Shown: positions 1 through 8,074 of the stretch, piece after piece
Numbering within the stretch: position 1 is the stretch's first letter
How the letters are laid out: each line of letters opens with the position of its first letter
From: Desulfolutivibrio sulfoxidireducens
GTDB taxonomy: Bacteria; Desulfobacterota; Desulfovibrionia; Desulfovibrionales; Desulfovibrionaceae
Length of the DNA stretch: 64,000 bases
Direction of reading: 5' to 3'
Assembly: GCF_013376475.1 (NCBI RefSeq)
Contig: NZ_CP045508.1
Span: forward strand, 1,671,501 to 1,735,500
Made by a program: the position numbers and the translations under genes
Notes under the pieces: model-generated
Seen by the model: the letters and a program-made list of their open reading frames with translations, nothing else
What the model was told of the DNA's origin: nothing
Databases searched by the model: none

Positions 1-81
1 AAAAACGTCCGGGGCCGGCGCGTCCGTGAAGATATTTCGGCGCGGGGGTGTCGGCTTCGTCGGGGGGCGCGGCCCCGGACA

Positions 82-106
82 GCCCCAGGGAAAAAAGCCC
101 TGGGGC
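82..106. repeat. Perfect 9-bp inverted repeat downstream of the dksA-like gene
   Basis: Arms at 82-90 and 98-106 are exact complements around a 7-base A-rich loop. It lies about 110 bases past the stop of the minus-strand DksA-like gene. It has no T-run on the minus strand, so it is at best a Rho-type or processing hairpin. I see no gene in bases 1-214. Confidence 0.45.
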
Positions 107-214
107 GGGGAAGGCCATCCTGCGGCAGCGCGCCCCGCTTATGACCCGCGCCAACACAGGGAGCAGGCAGCGGAAAAAATCGGCCTCCATGAAGTGTCCC
201 GGGGACCGCCCGGG

Positions 215-577
215 CTATTCCCCGCGCAGGTTTTCCTCGTCTTCCTGCTTGCTTTTGCACTTGATGCACAGCGTGGTCACGGGGCGGGCCTTGAGCCGGG
301 CCACGCTGATGTCCTCCCCGCATTCCACGCATTCGCCGTAGGTGCCGTCCTCGATGCGTTCCAGGGCCTCCTTGATCTTTTTGATGAGCTTGCGCTCCCG
401 GTCCCGAAGCCGAAGGGTGAAGGCCCGATCGGACTCGGCTGTGGCCCGGTCGGCCGGATCGGCGTAGACCTCCACGGTGTCGGTCATGTCCTCAATGGTC
501 TCCTCGCCCTTCTTGAGGATGTCCTGAAGCATGTTGGTCAAGAGATCTCGAAAAAATTCCACGTCTTTTGGGTCCAT
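215..577 (-). CDS. dksA: DksA/TraR-type zinc-finger transcription factor
   Basis: 120 residues. DksA-type proteins enter the secondary channel of RNA polymerase and alter promoter output with ppGpp. Visible here are a long charged coiled coil, a tip with Asp40, Asp43 and Ala45 (the DPxDRA pattern of E. coli DksA), and a four-cysteine zinc finger formed by Cys83, Cys86, Cys104 and Cys107. The length is shorter than E. coli DksA (151) and typical of the short DksA family members in Desulfovibrio. The start at 577 is chosen because GGAGGGA lies 4 bases upstream; the longer open frame upstream has no family match. It stands alone, divergent from the DUF364 gene. Whether it is the true DksA or a paralogue cannot be decided here. 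Confidence 0.88.
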   Translation of the reverse strand: MDPKDVEFFRDLLTNMLQDILKKGEETIEDMTDTVEVYADPADRATAESDRAFTLRLRDRERKLIKKIKEALERIEDGTYGECVECGEDISVARLKARPVTTLCIKCKSKQEDEENLRGE

Positions 578-820
578 GCGTCCCTCCTGGCGCGTAAGCC
601 ACGTCAGCTCGGCGGCTTGAAAAGAGATTTCCTTTATCTCAAAGCCGCACCGACGTAAAGCGGCTCCCGAGGATGACGCGGCCGTGGACCGGCTATTTTG
701 CGGGAAGGCCCCGGGAGCGGGCCGCACGGCCAGGACCGCTTGCCCTTTTTACAAGGGAATCGTAGTGGTTTCCGCATGATGGGACCTGGGCAACATGATC
801 CGAAACAGGCCGGAACCGCG

Positions 821-1567
821 ATGTTCGACCGAAACGCCACCCAAGCGGCCATCATCGCCGCTCTTCGGGACCAGGCCAGGGCCCGGCCCGACGAACCCGT
901 GCGCCGCGCGGTCGCGGGCCGGATTCTGGTGGCTGTGGCCGGCTCCCGCGTGGGGCTTTGCGCCAATGTGGCCGGATCGGTTTTCGATCCTCCGGCCGGG
1001 GCCAGCCTGCGCGGCCTCCTCGGCGGCCTGGACCTGATCGGCCTGGATCATGGGCCGGCCTGCCTGGCCGTGGCCGCCGCGAGCGCGCTGCTGCCGCCTC
1101 CGGACGTCTCCGTCCGCAAGGCCCAGGATCTCGTTTGGGCCCATGGGGCCGGAAAACACGTGGCCGTGGTGGGACATTTCCCGTTTGTGGAGAAGATGGG
1201 CGCGGACTTCGCCTCGTTTTCGGTGCTGGAGCTTTCGCCCCGGCCCGGAGACCTCCCGGCTTGCGAGGCGGCCCGGGTCCTGCCCTCGGCCCGGGTCGTG
1301 GCCGTGACCGCCTCGGCCCTGGCCAACGGCACGCTGGGAGGCCTGCTCGAGATGTGCGCCCCGGACGCCTTCGTGCTGCTGGTGGGACCCAGCGCGCCGT
1401 TTGCCTCCTGTCTGTTCGACTTCGGCATCGACGTGATTGCCGGCAGCCTGGTCCGTGACGCCGGGGCCGTCCTGGACGGGGTGGCCGCGGGCCTTCACTG
1501 GCGGGCGCTTTCCGGGGTCACGGCCGTCTGCGTGGCCCGTGACGATCACGTGAAAAAAATCCGTTGA
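821..1567 (+). CDS. DUF364 family protein (putative heavy-metal chelation domain)
   Basis: About 248 residues from the ATG at 821. It resembles the DUF364 / Atu1007-like family: an N-terminal part with a GSRVGLCANV segment and a C-terminal Rossmann-like half with VVGHFPFVEKM, a LELSPRPGD stretch, a TASALANGTL stretch and LLVGPSAPF. In that family the C-terminal half is proposed to bind metals or small ligands, and no reaction is established. The start is uncertain: the frame is open back to 698 and none of the candidate ATGs has a strong ribosome-binding site. I chose 821 because homology-like sequence begins just after it. It is monocistronic, between the dksA-like gene and the tRNA pair. 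Confidence 0.7.
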   Translation: MFDRNATQAAIIAALRDQARARPDEPVRRAVAGRILVAVAGSRVGLCANVAGSVFDPPAGASLRGLLGGLDLIGLDHGPACLAVAAASALLPPPDVSVRKAQDLVWAHGAGKHVAVVGHFPFVEKMGADFASFSVLELSPRPGDLPACEAARVLPSARVVAVTASALANGTLGGLLEMCAPDAFVLLVGPSAPFASCLFDFGIDVIAGSLVRDAGAVLDGVAAGLHWRALSGVTAVCVARDDHVKKIR

Positions 1568-1660
1568 CGGGGGGGGCGATTCCGGATAGACACCGTTCCT
1601 CGCTTGGCGGCCGCCGAGAGATGCCCGGCCAGAACGCTGACGGGAAAGACCCGAAGGCTG

Positions 1661-1689
1661 TTGACAACGAGTCCGGGCGGACGTAAGAA
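1661..1689 (+). promoter_or_regulatory. Sigma-70-type promoter for the tRNA-Cys/tRNA-Gly pair
   Basis: TTGACA at 1661-1666, a 17-base spacer, then TAAGAA at 1684-1689, ending 19 bases before tRNA-Cys. Perfect -35, partial -10. Confidence 0.65.
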
Positions 1690-1708
1690 ACCGGGTCTTT
1701 GAAGACGA

Positions 1709-1783
<75 letters not shown>

Positions 1784-1793
1784 CAACTCCCGG

Positions 1794-1869
<76 letters not shown>

Positions 1870-1883
1870 TTGACAGTGCCAAG

Positions 1884-1911
1884 GGCCGGTCACCACGCCG
1901 GCCTTTTTTTT
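1884..1911 (+). terminator. Rho-independent terminator of the tRNA-Cys/Gly transcript
   Basis: Stem GGCCGG (1884-1889) with CCGGCC (1898-1903) and 8 T residues directly after. It lies 15 bases past tRNA-Gly. Confidence 0.9.
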
Positions 1912-1995
1912 ATCCGCGGCCCGGCGCGCCTCGCGTCGGGCGACCACCTCAAGCCCCCGGACGTTTGCGTGCCAAACAACGACTCCCCACTCCCC

Positions 1996-2733
1996 ATGGC
2001 GCAGACCGCCTCCCTCGACGAGCTTGTGGCCCTGGCCCGCTCCCGGTACGACGTGCGCTTCGAGCCGGTGACCGTGGGCGACGTCACCCTGGAGTTCCTG
2101 CAGATCGCGGACATGGAGGCCCTGGTGGACCGTCTGACCCGGGAGTCTGACGGGGGGCCTCTGGAACTGCCGTTTTGGGCCAGAATATGGCCCGCATCCA
2201 TCCTTTTGTCCTACTTCCTGGCCCGCCTGGAGCCCTTTGGCCACGCCGGCGAGGCCAAAACCATGCTGGAGATCGGCGCGGGCGTGGGACTTTGCGGTCT
2301 TTTCGCCGCCGCCCGGGGGTTCGACGTGACCCTGACCGACATCCACCCCGACGCCCTGCTTTTTTGCCGCATCAACATCCTCAAAAATCGGCTGGAGGCG
2401 AGAGCCAGGGCGATTCGCGCCGATTTTTCGACGGATCGCCTGGGCAGGCGCTTCGACTGCGTCATCGGCTCGGAGATTCTCTTCCTGGAAGACCTGCACC
2501 GGCCCCTGGTCAAATTCCTGACGGCCCACGTGGCCCAAGGCCCCGAGTCCGAAGTCATCCTGTCCCGGAACTATCACGGAGCCGTCCCCGCATTTTTCCG
2601 CCGCGCCGACAAGGAGTTCCACATCAGTGAAAAGACCCTTGGCTACAGGGAGACCTCACCGGACGTGGACACCAGGGGCGGCGAGCGGCGCCTGGCGATC
2701 ATAACCCGGATGCGAGCCCGAAAACATGCGTAA
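1996..2733 (+). CDS. Class I SAM-dependent methyltransferase
   Basis: About 245 residues. It has the Rossmann methyltransferase pattern: motif I LEIGAGVGLCGLFAA near residue 88, an acidic motif II LTDIHPDAL, and a post-II region IRADFSTDRLGRRFDCVIGSEILF. The upstream LPFWARIWPAS segment is typical of the METTL/FAM86-like group (methyltransferase 16 type), which methylates lysines of proteins, so the substrate here is probably a protein. That is inference. The frame is open back to 1870 but overlaps the tRNA terminator, so I start at ATG 1996; no good ribosome-binding site is visible. The 3' end overlaps the YcaO gene by 8 bases, so the two are probably translated together. Confidence 0.8.
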   Translation: MAQTASLDELVALARSRYDVRFEPVTVGDVTLEFLQIADMEALVDRLTRESDGGPLELPFWARIWPASILLSYFLARLEPFGHAGEAKTMLEIGAGVGLCGLFAAARGFDVTLTDIHPDALLFCRINILKNRLEARARAIRADFSTDRLGRRFDCVIGSEILFLEDLHRPLVKFLTAHVAQGPESEVILSRNYHGAVPAFFRRADKEFHISEKTLGYRETSPDVDTRGGERRLAIITRMRARKHA

Positions 2734-4450
2734 GCTTCAACCCACCCCCAAGGGCTACGTCGTCGATTCCGACAAGATCCTCTCCCCGGCCGAGACCGTG
2801 GCCCGGGCCAAGGCCGCCTTCGGCCGCTTCGGCTCGGACATCCTGGCCGAGACCAGGCGCATCGACACCGGCCGGCTTGGCATCCCGGTGTATTTGAGCG
2901 TGTGCGGCGAGACGGCCCGGGAGGTCATGCCCACCCGCAAGCAGATGGGCAAGGGGGCCTGCGCGGAGCAGGCCGAGGCCTCGGCGCTCATGGAATTGGC
3001 CGAGCGCTTCAGCTTTTTCCACTTCTGGAATTCTCCCGGGACGTTCGAGCCGATGACCTGGTCCGAGGCCAATGCCGCGTGGCCCGGGCAGGTCATGTCC
3101 ATTGAGGAGATCGTGCGCTCCGTGAACGACGCCATCTCCCCCCAGACCGCCGCCGCCATCATGGATCTGGTGCCCTGGCGGTTCGTCAAGGCCCTAAACG
3201 TGACCCGGGACCGCTGGGAATACGTCCCCGTGGACTGGTTCAAGAAGATAAACGAGTTCAACGGATCCTCCGCGGGTAACGGGCTGGAGGAATCCATCCT
3301 CCAGGGGGCCTGCGAGTTGGTGGAGCGTCACGTGTGCGCGATCATCGACCGCGCTTGGCCGGTCACCCCGACCATCAGCCTGGACACCATCGACGACGAG
3401 GTCTTGTGCGAACTGGTGGACGCCTTCCACCGCGAGGGCATTTTCCTGCTGCTCAAGGATTTCAGCCTGGGCATGCCCATCCCCACCGTGGCCGCCCTGG
3501 CCTACGATCCGGCCACCTTCCCGGCCGACTCGGAGATCGTGTTCACCGCCGGAACCGCCACCTCGCCGGCCAAGGCGGCCATCCGGGCCATCACCGAGAT
3601 CGCCCAACTGGCCGGGGACTTCGAGAGCAAAAGCAACTACGAGGCCTCGGGGCTGCCGAAGTTCAAAAGCCCGGTCGAATTCGCCAGGCTTTTGGACGGC
3701 CCGGAGGTCACCCTGGAGGATTTGCCCGGCATCGAGCGCGCCGACATCCTGGAGGAGCTGATCCTTCTGGCCCGGGGCCTGGCGGCTCTGGGCAACAGCC
3801 TCTACAGCGTGGACATCACCCATCCCGGGCTGGGCCTGGCCGCCAATTATACCTTCGTGCCCGGCTTTCTCTTCCGGGAACGGTCCCCGCGGGCCAGCGT
3901 GGGACTGTTCGTGGGCCGCATCCTGGCCGAGGAGTCCGATCCCCAGTGGGCCTCCCAGGGCCTGGAAACCCTGGCCGAACACTATCCGAACGCGCCGTTT
4001 CTGCCTTTTTTTCAGGCCCTGTTGGAACTGCGCACCGGGAACGACGCGGCCGCGGCCCGGCTTTTCGCCCTGGCCGAGCCCCTGCAGGAGGACCCCGAGG
4101 ACCGCGCCCTGGCCGCCTTCTATCAGGCCCACGCCCTGACCCGTTCGGAAAAGTGGCCCGAGGCCGTGCCGCATCTCAACCGGGCCATCGCGCTTTGCCC
4201 GCAGGTCAAGGAATATTTTAACCTGCGCGGCGTGGCCTCGTTCAAGGCCGGGGACTACGCCAGCGCGGCGGCCGATTTCGAGGCCGCCCTGGCCCTGGAC
4301 AGCGGATCGGCCATGGACCTGGCCAACCTGGGGCTGTGCCACGACCGCCTGGGCCACGCGGAGCAGGCGGTGCGGTATCTGGAGACGGCCGTGCGCCTCG
4401 ATCCGGATCTTCAATTCGCCAGGCGGCGTTTGGAGGAACTTGTGGCTTAG
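2726..4450 (+). CDS. YcaO-domain protein with C-terminal TPR repeats
   Basis: 574 residues. Residues 1 to about 380 form a YcaO domain, the ATP-dependent fold that activates backbone amides (azoline synthesis in RiPPs) and in E. coli takes part in beta-methylthiolation of ribosomal protein S12. The segment GKGACAEQAEASALMELAER and the later SSAGNGLEESILQGACELVER are the paired Glu-rich helices that hold Mg-ATP in YcaO enzymes. Residues about 400-574 form TPR helices (for example FNLRGVASFKAGDYASAAADF and LANLGLCHDRLGHAEQAVRYL). There is no partner E1-like protein, precursor peptide or maturase nearby, only the overlapping methyltransferase, so a house-keeping modification role is more likely than RiPP synthesis. 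Confidence 0.88.
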   Translation: MRKLQPTPKGYVVDSDKILSPAETVARAKAAFGRFGSDILAETRRIDTGRLGIPVYLSVCGETAREVMPTRKQMGKGACAEQAEASALMELAERFSFFHFWNSPGTFEPMTWSEANAAWPGQVMSIEEIVRSVNDAISPQTAAAIMDLVPWRFVKALNVTRDRWEYVPVDWFKKINEFNGSSAGNGLEESILQGACELVERHVCAIIDRAWPVTPTISLDTIDDEVLCELVDAFHREGIFLLLKDFSLGMPIPTVAALAYDPATFPADSEIVFTAGTATSPAKAAIRAITEIAQLAGDFESKSNYEASGLPKFKSPVEFARLLDGPEVTLEDLPGIERADILEELILLARGLAALGNSLYSVDITHPGLGLAANYTFVPGFLFRERSPRASVGLFVGRILAEESDPQWASQGLETLAEHYPNAPFLPFFQALLELRTGNDAAAARLFALAEPLQEDPEDRALAAFYQAHALTRSEKWPEAVPHLNRAIALCPQVKEYFNLRGVASFKAGDYASAAADFEAALALDSGSAMDLANLGLCHDRLGHAEQAVRYLETAVRLDPDLQFARRRLEELVA

Positions 4451-4595
4451 GGGCGATTCGCCACGGCCAAGCCCTGGACAAATCATCGGAATGTGATACG
4501 AGTGCCGCGTCGGACAGAAGCCCCATCTCCGGATGACGGCTGACGGATCCAAGGCCCGGGGGGATGCGCCTGGGCAAAGAGTTCGATGAAAGAGA

Positions 4596-4624
4596 TTGAC
4601 AAGACCGCTTCCGACTTTTAGAAA
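4596..4624 (+). promoter_or_regulatory. Candidate promoter upstream of dsrC
   Basis: TTGACA at 4596-4601, a 17-base spacer and TAGAAA at 4619-4624. It would start a transcript near 4631 that reads through the three hairpins into dsrC or stops at the terminator at 4724-4744. Confidence 0.5.
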
Positions 4625-4629
4625 CGCAA

Positions 4630-4746
4630 AAAATCGGAGACGAAAGACGCCGGGGCGTGACAACCCTGAGTCTTTCGGGGTGGTGATCGCCACCGCGGGG
4701 CTTCTTCGTAGTGTCGTGACAAGAAACAGCGGATAGCTGTTTTTAT
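4630..4746 (+). ncRNA. Candidate structured leader or small RNA upstream of dsrC
   Basis: Three stems can be read directly. CGAAAGAC (4641-4648) pairs perfectly with GTCTTTCG (4670-4677); GGTGG (4679-4683) pairs with CCACC (4690-4694); AAACAGC (4724-4730) pairs with GCTGTTT (4736-4742) followed by a short T-run. A -35/-10 pair lies just upstream. It could be a free small RNA of about 115 bases or a terminating leader of dsrC. I do not recognise it as a known riboswitch. Confidence 0.4.
4724..4744 (+). terminator. Rho-independent terminator in the dsrC leader
   Basis: A 7-bp perfect stem with loop GGATA and five T residues, 107 bases before the dsrC start codon. It lies after the YcaO gene and before dsrC, so it may end the upstream transcript or a leader RNA. 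Confidence 0.6.
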
Positions 4747-4783
4747 GGTGAGGTCGCCCCTTTTCCGGGGAGCTGGCGCTGTT

Positions 4784-4809
4784 TTGACACTGTCACGCAA
4801 CAGTGTTAA
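4784..4809 (+). promoter_or_regulatory. dsrC: Inverted repeat (probable operator or promoter element) before dsrC
   Basis: TTGACACTGT (4784-4793) and ACAGTGTTAA (4800-4809) match as inverted arms at 9 of 10 positions around a 6-base spacer. The left arm contains a perfect TTGACA -35 box, so a bound protein would cover a promoter reading into dsrC. The centre is about 54 bases before the start codon. I cannot name the regulator. Confidence 0.5.
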
Positions 4810-4850
4810 AGGCGTAACGACACCTTTTTCAACATTCAAGGAGGATGCGC

Positions 4851-5168
4851 ATGGCCATTGTTGAATTCAAAGGAAAAACTTTTGATGTCGACGAAGACGG
4901 CTTCTTGCAGAAATTCGAAGACTGGTGTGAAGAATGGGTCGAGTATGTGAAGGACTCCGAAGGCATCAAGGAATTGAGCCCCGAACACCGCAAGGTCATC
5001 GATTTCCTCCAGGACTACTACAAGAAAAACGGCATTGCCCCCATGGTGCGCATCCTTTCCAAGGTGACCGGCTTCAAGCTGAAGCACATCTATGAGCTGT
5101 TCCCGTCGGGACCGGGCAAAGGAGCCTGCAAAATGGCCGGCCTGCCCAAGCCCACCGGCTGCGTCTAG
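4851..5168 (+). CDS. dsrC: DsrC, sulfur-carrier substrate of dissimilatory sulfite reductase
   Basis: 105 residues, the same size as DsrC of other sulfate reducers. DsrC carries the trisulfide intermediate between dissimilatory sulfite reductase DsrAB and the membrane complex DsrMKJOP in the cytoplasm. The flexible C-terminal arm shows both redox cysteines, Cys93 (in GACKMAG) and the penultimate Cys104 (TGCV), 11 residues apart as required. The N-terminal MAIVEFKGKTFDVDEDGFL is a typical DsrC start. ATG 4851 is chosen over the in-frame ATG 4845 because AAGGAGG at 4838-4844 is ideally spaced. It is monocistronic, with an unusually long structured leader and a terminator just after, as expected for a very highly expressed gene. 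Confidence 0.97.
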   Translation: MAIVEFKGKTFDVDEDGFLQKFEDWCEEWVEYVKDSEGIKELSPEHRKVIDFLQDYYKKNGIAPMVRILSKVTGFKLKHIYELFPSGPGKGACKMAGLPKPTGCV

Positions 5169-5190
5169 GCTATCCTTCTTGTGTCGGCAA

Positions 5191-5220
5191 GGCGGGGAGT
5201 TTTCTCTCCGCCTTTTTTTT
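5191..5220 (+). terminator. Terminator of dsrC
   Basis: GGCGGGGAG and CTCTCCGCC form a 9-bp stem with one mismatch, followed by a run of T residues, 22 bases past the dsrC stop. Confidence 0.9.
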
Positions 5221-5301
5221 TGACCGTTTTGCGTGACGTCACATCACCGCCACGCCACTGCGGGAAAATTCCTGTCCCGGCCCCGGGGTGACCCGGGTCA
5301 C

Positions 5302-8046
5302 CTACTTTTTCACCTTCCCTCCAGGGGCCTTCCCGCTCTCCTTGCCCGGCGGCAGGGCCGCCCGGGTCGGGGGCGGGGTCGCCTTGCCCGGCGCCTTGGC
5401 TTGGGGCTTTTTTTTCTTTGGCAGCTTGCCCTCGTCGGCCAGCTTGAAAAGCTCCTTTTTTTTCCCATCGAAGGTGATCGCGGTCTTGATGGCCGCAAGG
5501 GCCATGGCCATGATGCTCAAGACAAGGACCAGTCCTTTTTGCAATTGCCATTTCTGGCGTTCCACCATGTCGGCCATGGCCACCTGTCCGAGCTGCTGCA
5601 GCCCGTAGACGAAAATCGGCACCAGAATCAGGGCCAGGGCCAACCCGGCTATCTCCATCCACATGAAATTGCGGCCGAGAAGCATGACGAAGAAGGTCGA
5701 ATCGCGCACGATGCGCAGGCTGACCAACCTGGCCCGCAAGGTCTTGATGCGTTCCTCCACCAGGGGCAAGGCCTCCTGGCTCTTGCGGAAATTTTCGGGA
5801 ATGTTGAGCGCGGTGGTGCGCATCCAGTTGAGTTTCGCGGCGCAGAAGTTGAAATCGCGGTTGAAATCCCGAAGGAGCTTGGGGAAGGGGAACCAGGCCG
5901 CCTCGCGCTGGATGGACTTGAGCTCCTCGAACCGGGCCAGCCGTCTGCTCTGGATGCTGATGATCTCCTTTTCCACCTTGGCCTTGAGGTCCTCGCGAAG
6001 GGCCGCGACGCCGGCCACGACCTCCTTGAACGCCACGTAGTTCTTCACCCCCCCAAGCTTGGCCAGTTCCTGGATCCGGTCTGAACTTTCCTTGAGATAG
6101 GCGTCCTCGGGGGGAAAATGGACCGCAATGGTCCCGGACAGGGCCGAAAGTCCCTCCAGGGCCGTGGCGGCCTGCTGGCTGGCCTCGTTCCAGGGCCTCC
6201 ACAGGCTGGCGAGCACATGGATGCGTCCCCGCTCAAGCTCCGGGTCCACCAGTATCCGGTTAAAGATGGCCGGATCGGCCCGCATCAGGTCGGTGAAAAG
6301 GGACATGCCCTGGTCGGCGAAGCCCATTTTCACCATGCACACCCCCTGCCGGTATTCGGGGTCGATCCATCTGGGACATTCCTTTCCGGCCAGCTTGTAG
6401 AGCCCGATGGCCTTTTGAAAATCGCCCTGCATCTCCATGGCCCGGCCCTGGAGCAGGAAAAAGGTGGCCCGCTGCAGGGCCGAATAGGAAAGGCGCCCGG
6501 CCTCCTGCCAGTAATACACGGCCTTGGCCCAGTCCCCGGCCTCCATGGCCAGAAAACCCTGCACGGCGCGCGGTTGGTATCCCCGGGAATAGCGCAGCAG
6601 GGCCTGGGACAGGAACTGCTCGGCGTTTTCGGTTTGTCCGGCCCGCAGGCTGTCCAGGGCCTGCCACAGGAATTCGCCCTCCCGCTGGGCGAGCTGGGAC
6701 AGTCCGGCGGGCAGTTCCTTGCCCTTGCTGCGCCAGACGGCGTCGATCATGCGCAACTGCGACGAAAAATTCACCTCGAAGACGGCCTTGAGCAGGATCG
6801 CCTTGGCGTCCTTCGAGGACAGAAGCGAGGCCACCACACTGCGGGGATCTCCGGACAGGGCGGACTCCAGGGCCTTGAAGCGTTCGCCCATATCCGTGAT
6901 GTCCATGGCCGAGAGAGTGGTCCACAGTCCCGGATCCCAACCGGCCAGGCTCTTGGACGGGCATTGGCCCGGATCGTGGTTGGTCAGGCCGCAATAAAAG
7001 CACATGGGCCGGTCGCCGGTGACCAGTTGGGCCGGATAGTCGATGGGCAGGGAGCCCGCCTGGGCCGTGTCGCTCTCGGCCGCCAGCACGACGTTGCACC
7101 AGTCCTCCACGGAGTTCCCGCGCGAGGCGTACCTGGCCTCGTTGATCTTGAAGTCCGGGCCGAGCAGAAAGGCCGAACGGTAGCTCATGTGCGGGAAATC
7201 CGGGGCCAGCCGGTCCCAGTTGAGACCTATCTTGCGCGGCAGGTCCTTGGCGAAGGAGTGGCCCTTCTTGGGGACCGCGGCCATGACGCTTGGCCAGTAC
7301 TTTTTCTCCTCCTCGTCCTCCTTGAGCCGGGCGATCATGGCCAGCACCTCGCGGCACCAGGCGCGGAACTGCCGCAGACTCTCCAGGGGGCACAGGATGA
7401 ACCCCTCGTGGGAGACGAATTTGATGCCCATGCGCTCGAGCAGGTGTTGCAGCTTGCCGTAGATGGCCCGCCAGCCCTCGGAGGTGTTTTTGTCCAGGGG
7501 GTCGCCCAGGGGCTTGGTGATGAAATACCAGCAAAGGCCCGAGTCATAGGACAGGCCCGGGGCGGGATCGAGCAGTTCCCAGGCCGCCTTGAGCAGCCCC
7601 TGGGGGGCCGGGGCCGGGACCGTGGACAGGCCGGGAATGCCGGAGATCGCCCCCTTGAGGTTGGGGTGGATCCATATCCGCATCTCCTCGGCCGGGAGCA
7701 TCTTCTGGCGGGTGGCGTCCACAGTGGCGCCCACGGACATCTCGAGCTTGGGACCGATCAGGATGGAGGCGGGCATGGCCACGAGGCTCATGGACAGCTT
7801 GTTCACCCGGCCCCAGATATGCATCCGGGCCAGGGCGTTTAGGGCCTCGTCTCCGAAAAAACACCATATCGACTGGTAGTTTTCCTCGGCGATGAGAAAC
7901 CCGCCGTAATCCTGGAACATCTGGCCGAAGGCCGGATCGAGCTGCCCCGACCACACGGCCCATACCGCGATGCCGGAATGCACCATGCGGGATTGGGGGA
8001 CCTTTGGAGCCCTGTCCAGGACGGTGGAGAAGGAAAGCATGGACAA
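5302..8046 (-). CDS. Large TPR membrane protein with a CCHC zinc knuckle, function unknown
   Basis: 914 residues, no family I can name. Parts seen: an N-terminal domain of about 340 residues rich in aromatic residues; a CCHC zinc knuckle with Cys349, Cys352, His357 and Cys362, which fits C-x2-C-x4-H-x4-C exactly; TPR-like helices from about 455 to 600; a charged coiled-coil region around 700-780; two hydrophobic segments near 794-817 and 839-861; and a Lys/Pro/Ala-rich tail. No signal peptide is visible, so the bulk is probably cytoplasmic and anchored by a C-terminal hairpin. It is convergent with dsrC and its start at 8046 faces the moaE-like gene, 28 bases away. CCHC knuckles usually bind single-stranded nucleic acid, but here that is only a possibility. 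Confidence 0.75.
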   Translation of the reverse strand: MSMLSFSTVLDRAPKVPQSRMVHSGIAVWAVWSGQLDPAFGQMFQDYGGFLIAEENYQSIWCFFGDEALNALARMHIWGRVNKLSMSLVAMPASILIGPKLEMSVGATVDATRQKMLPAEEMRIWIHPNLKGAISGIPGLSTVPAPAPQGLLKAAWELLDPAPGLSYDSGLCWYFITKPLGDPLDKNTSEGWRAIYGKLQHLLERMGIKFVSHEGFILCPLESLRQFRAWCREVLAMIARLKEDEEEKKYWPSVMAAVPKKGHSFAKDLPRKIGLNWDRLAPDFPHMSYRSAFLLGPDFKINEARYASRGNSVEDWCNVVLAAESDTAQAGSLPIDYPAQLVTGDRPMCFYCGLTNHDPGQCPSKSLAGWDPGLWTTLSAMDITDMGERFKALESALSGDPRSVVASLLSSKDAKAILLKAVFEVNFSSQLRMIDAVWRSKGKELPAGLSQLAQREGEFLWQALDSLRAGQTENAEQFLSQALLRYSRGYQPRAVQGFLAMEAGDWAKAVYYWQEAGRLSYSALQRATFFLLQGRAMEMQGDFQKAIGLYKLAGKECPRWIDPEYRQGVCMVKMGFADQGMSLFTDLMRADPAIFNRILVDPELERGRIHVLASLWRPWNEASQQAATALEGLSALSGTIAVHFPPEDAYLKESSDRIQELAKLGGVKNYVAFKEVVAGVAALREDLKAKVEKEIISIQSRRLARFEELKSIQREAAWFPFPKLLRDFNRDFNFCAAKLNWMRTTALNIPENFRKSQEALPLVEERIKTLRARLVSLRIVRDSTFFVMLLGRNFMWMEIAGLALALILVPIFVYGLQQLGQVAMADMVERQKWQLQKGLVLVLSIMAMALAAIKTAITFDGKKKELFKLADEGKLPKKKKPQAKAPGKATPPPTRAALPPGKESGKAPGGKVKK

Positions 8047-8074
8047 TCCCGTTCGTTTTTTCTAGATACCCACA

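Noticed and set aside
26-658. A 210-codon plus-strand open frame across the dksA-like gene
   Set aside because: Antisense to a clear DksA homologue; low-complexity composition typical of G+C-rich shadow frames; no ribosome-binding site.
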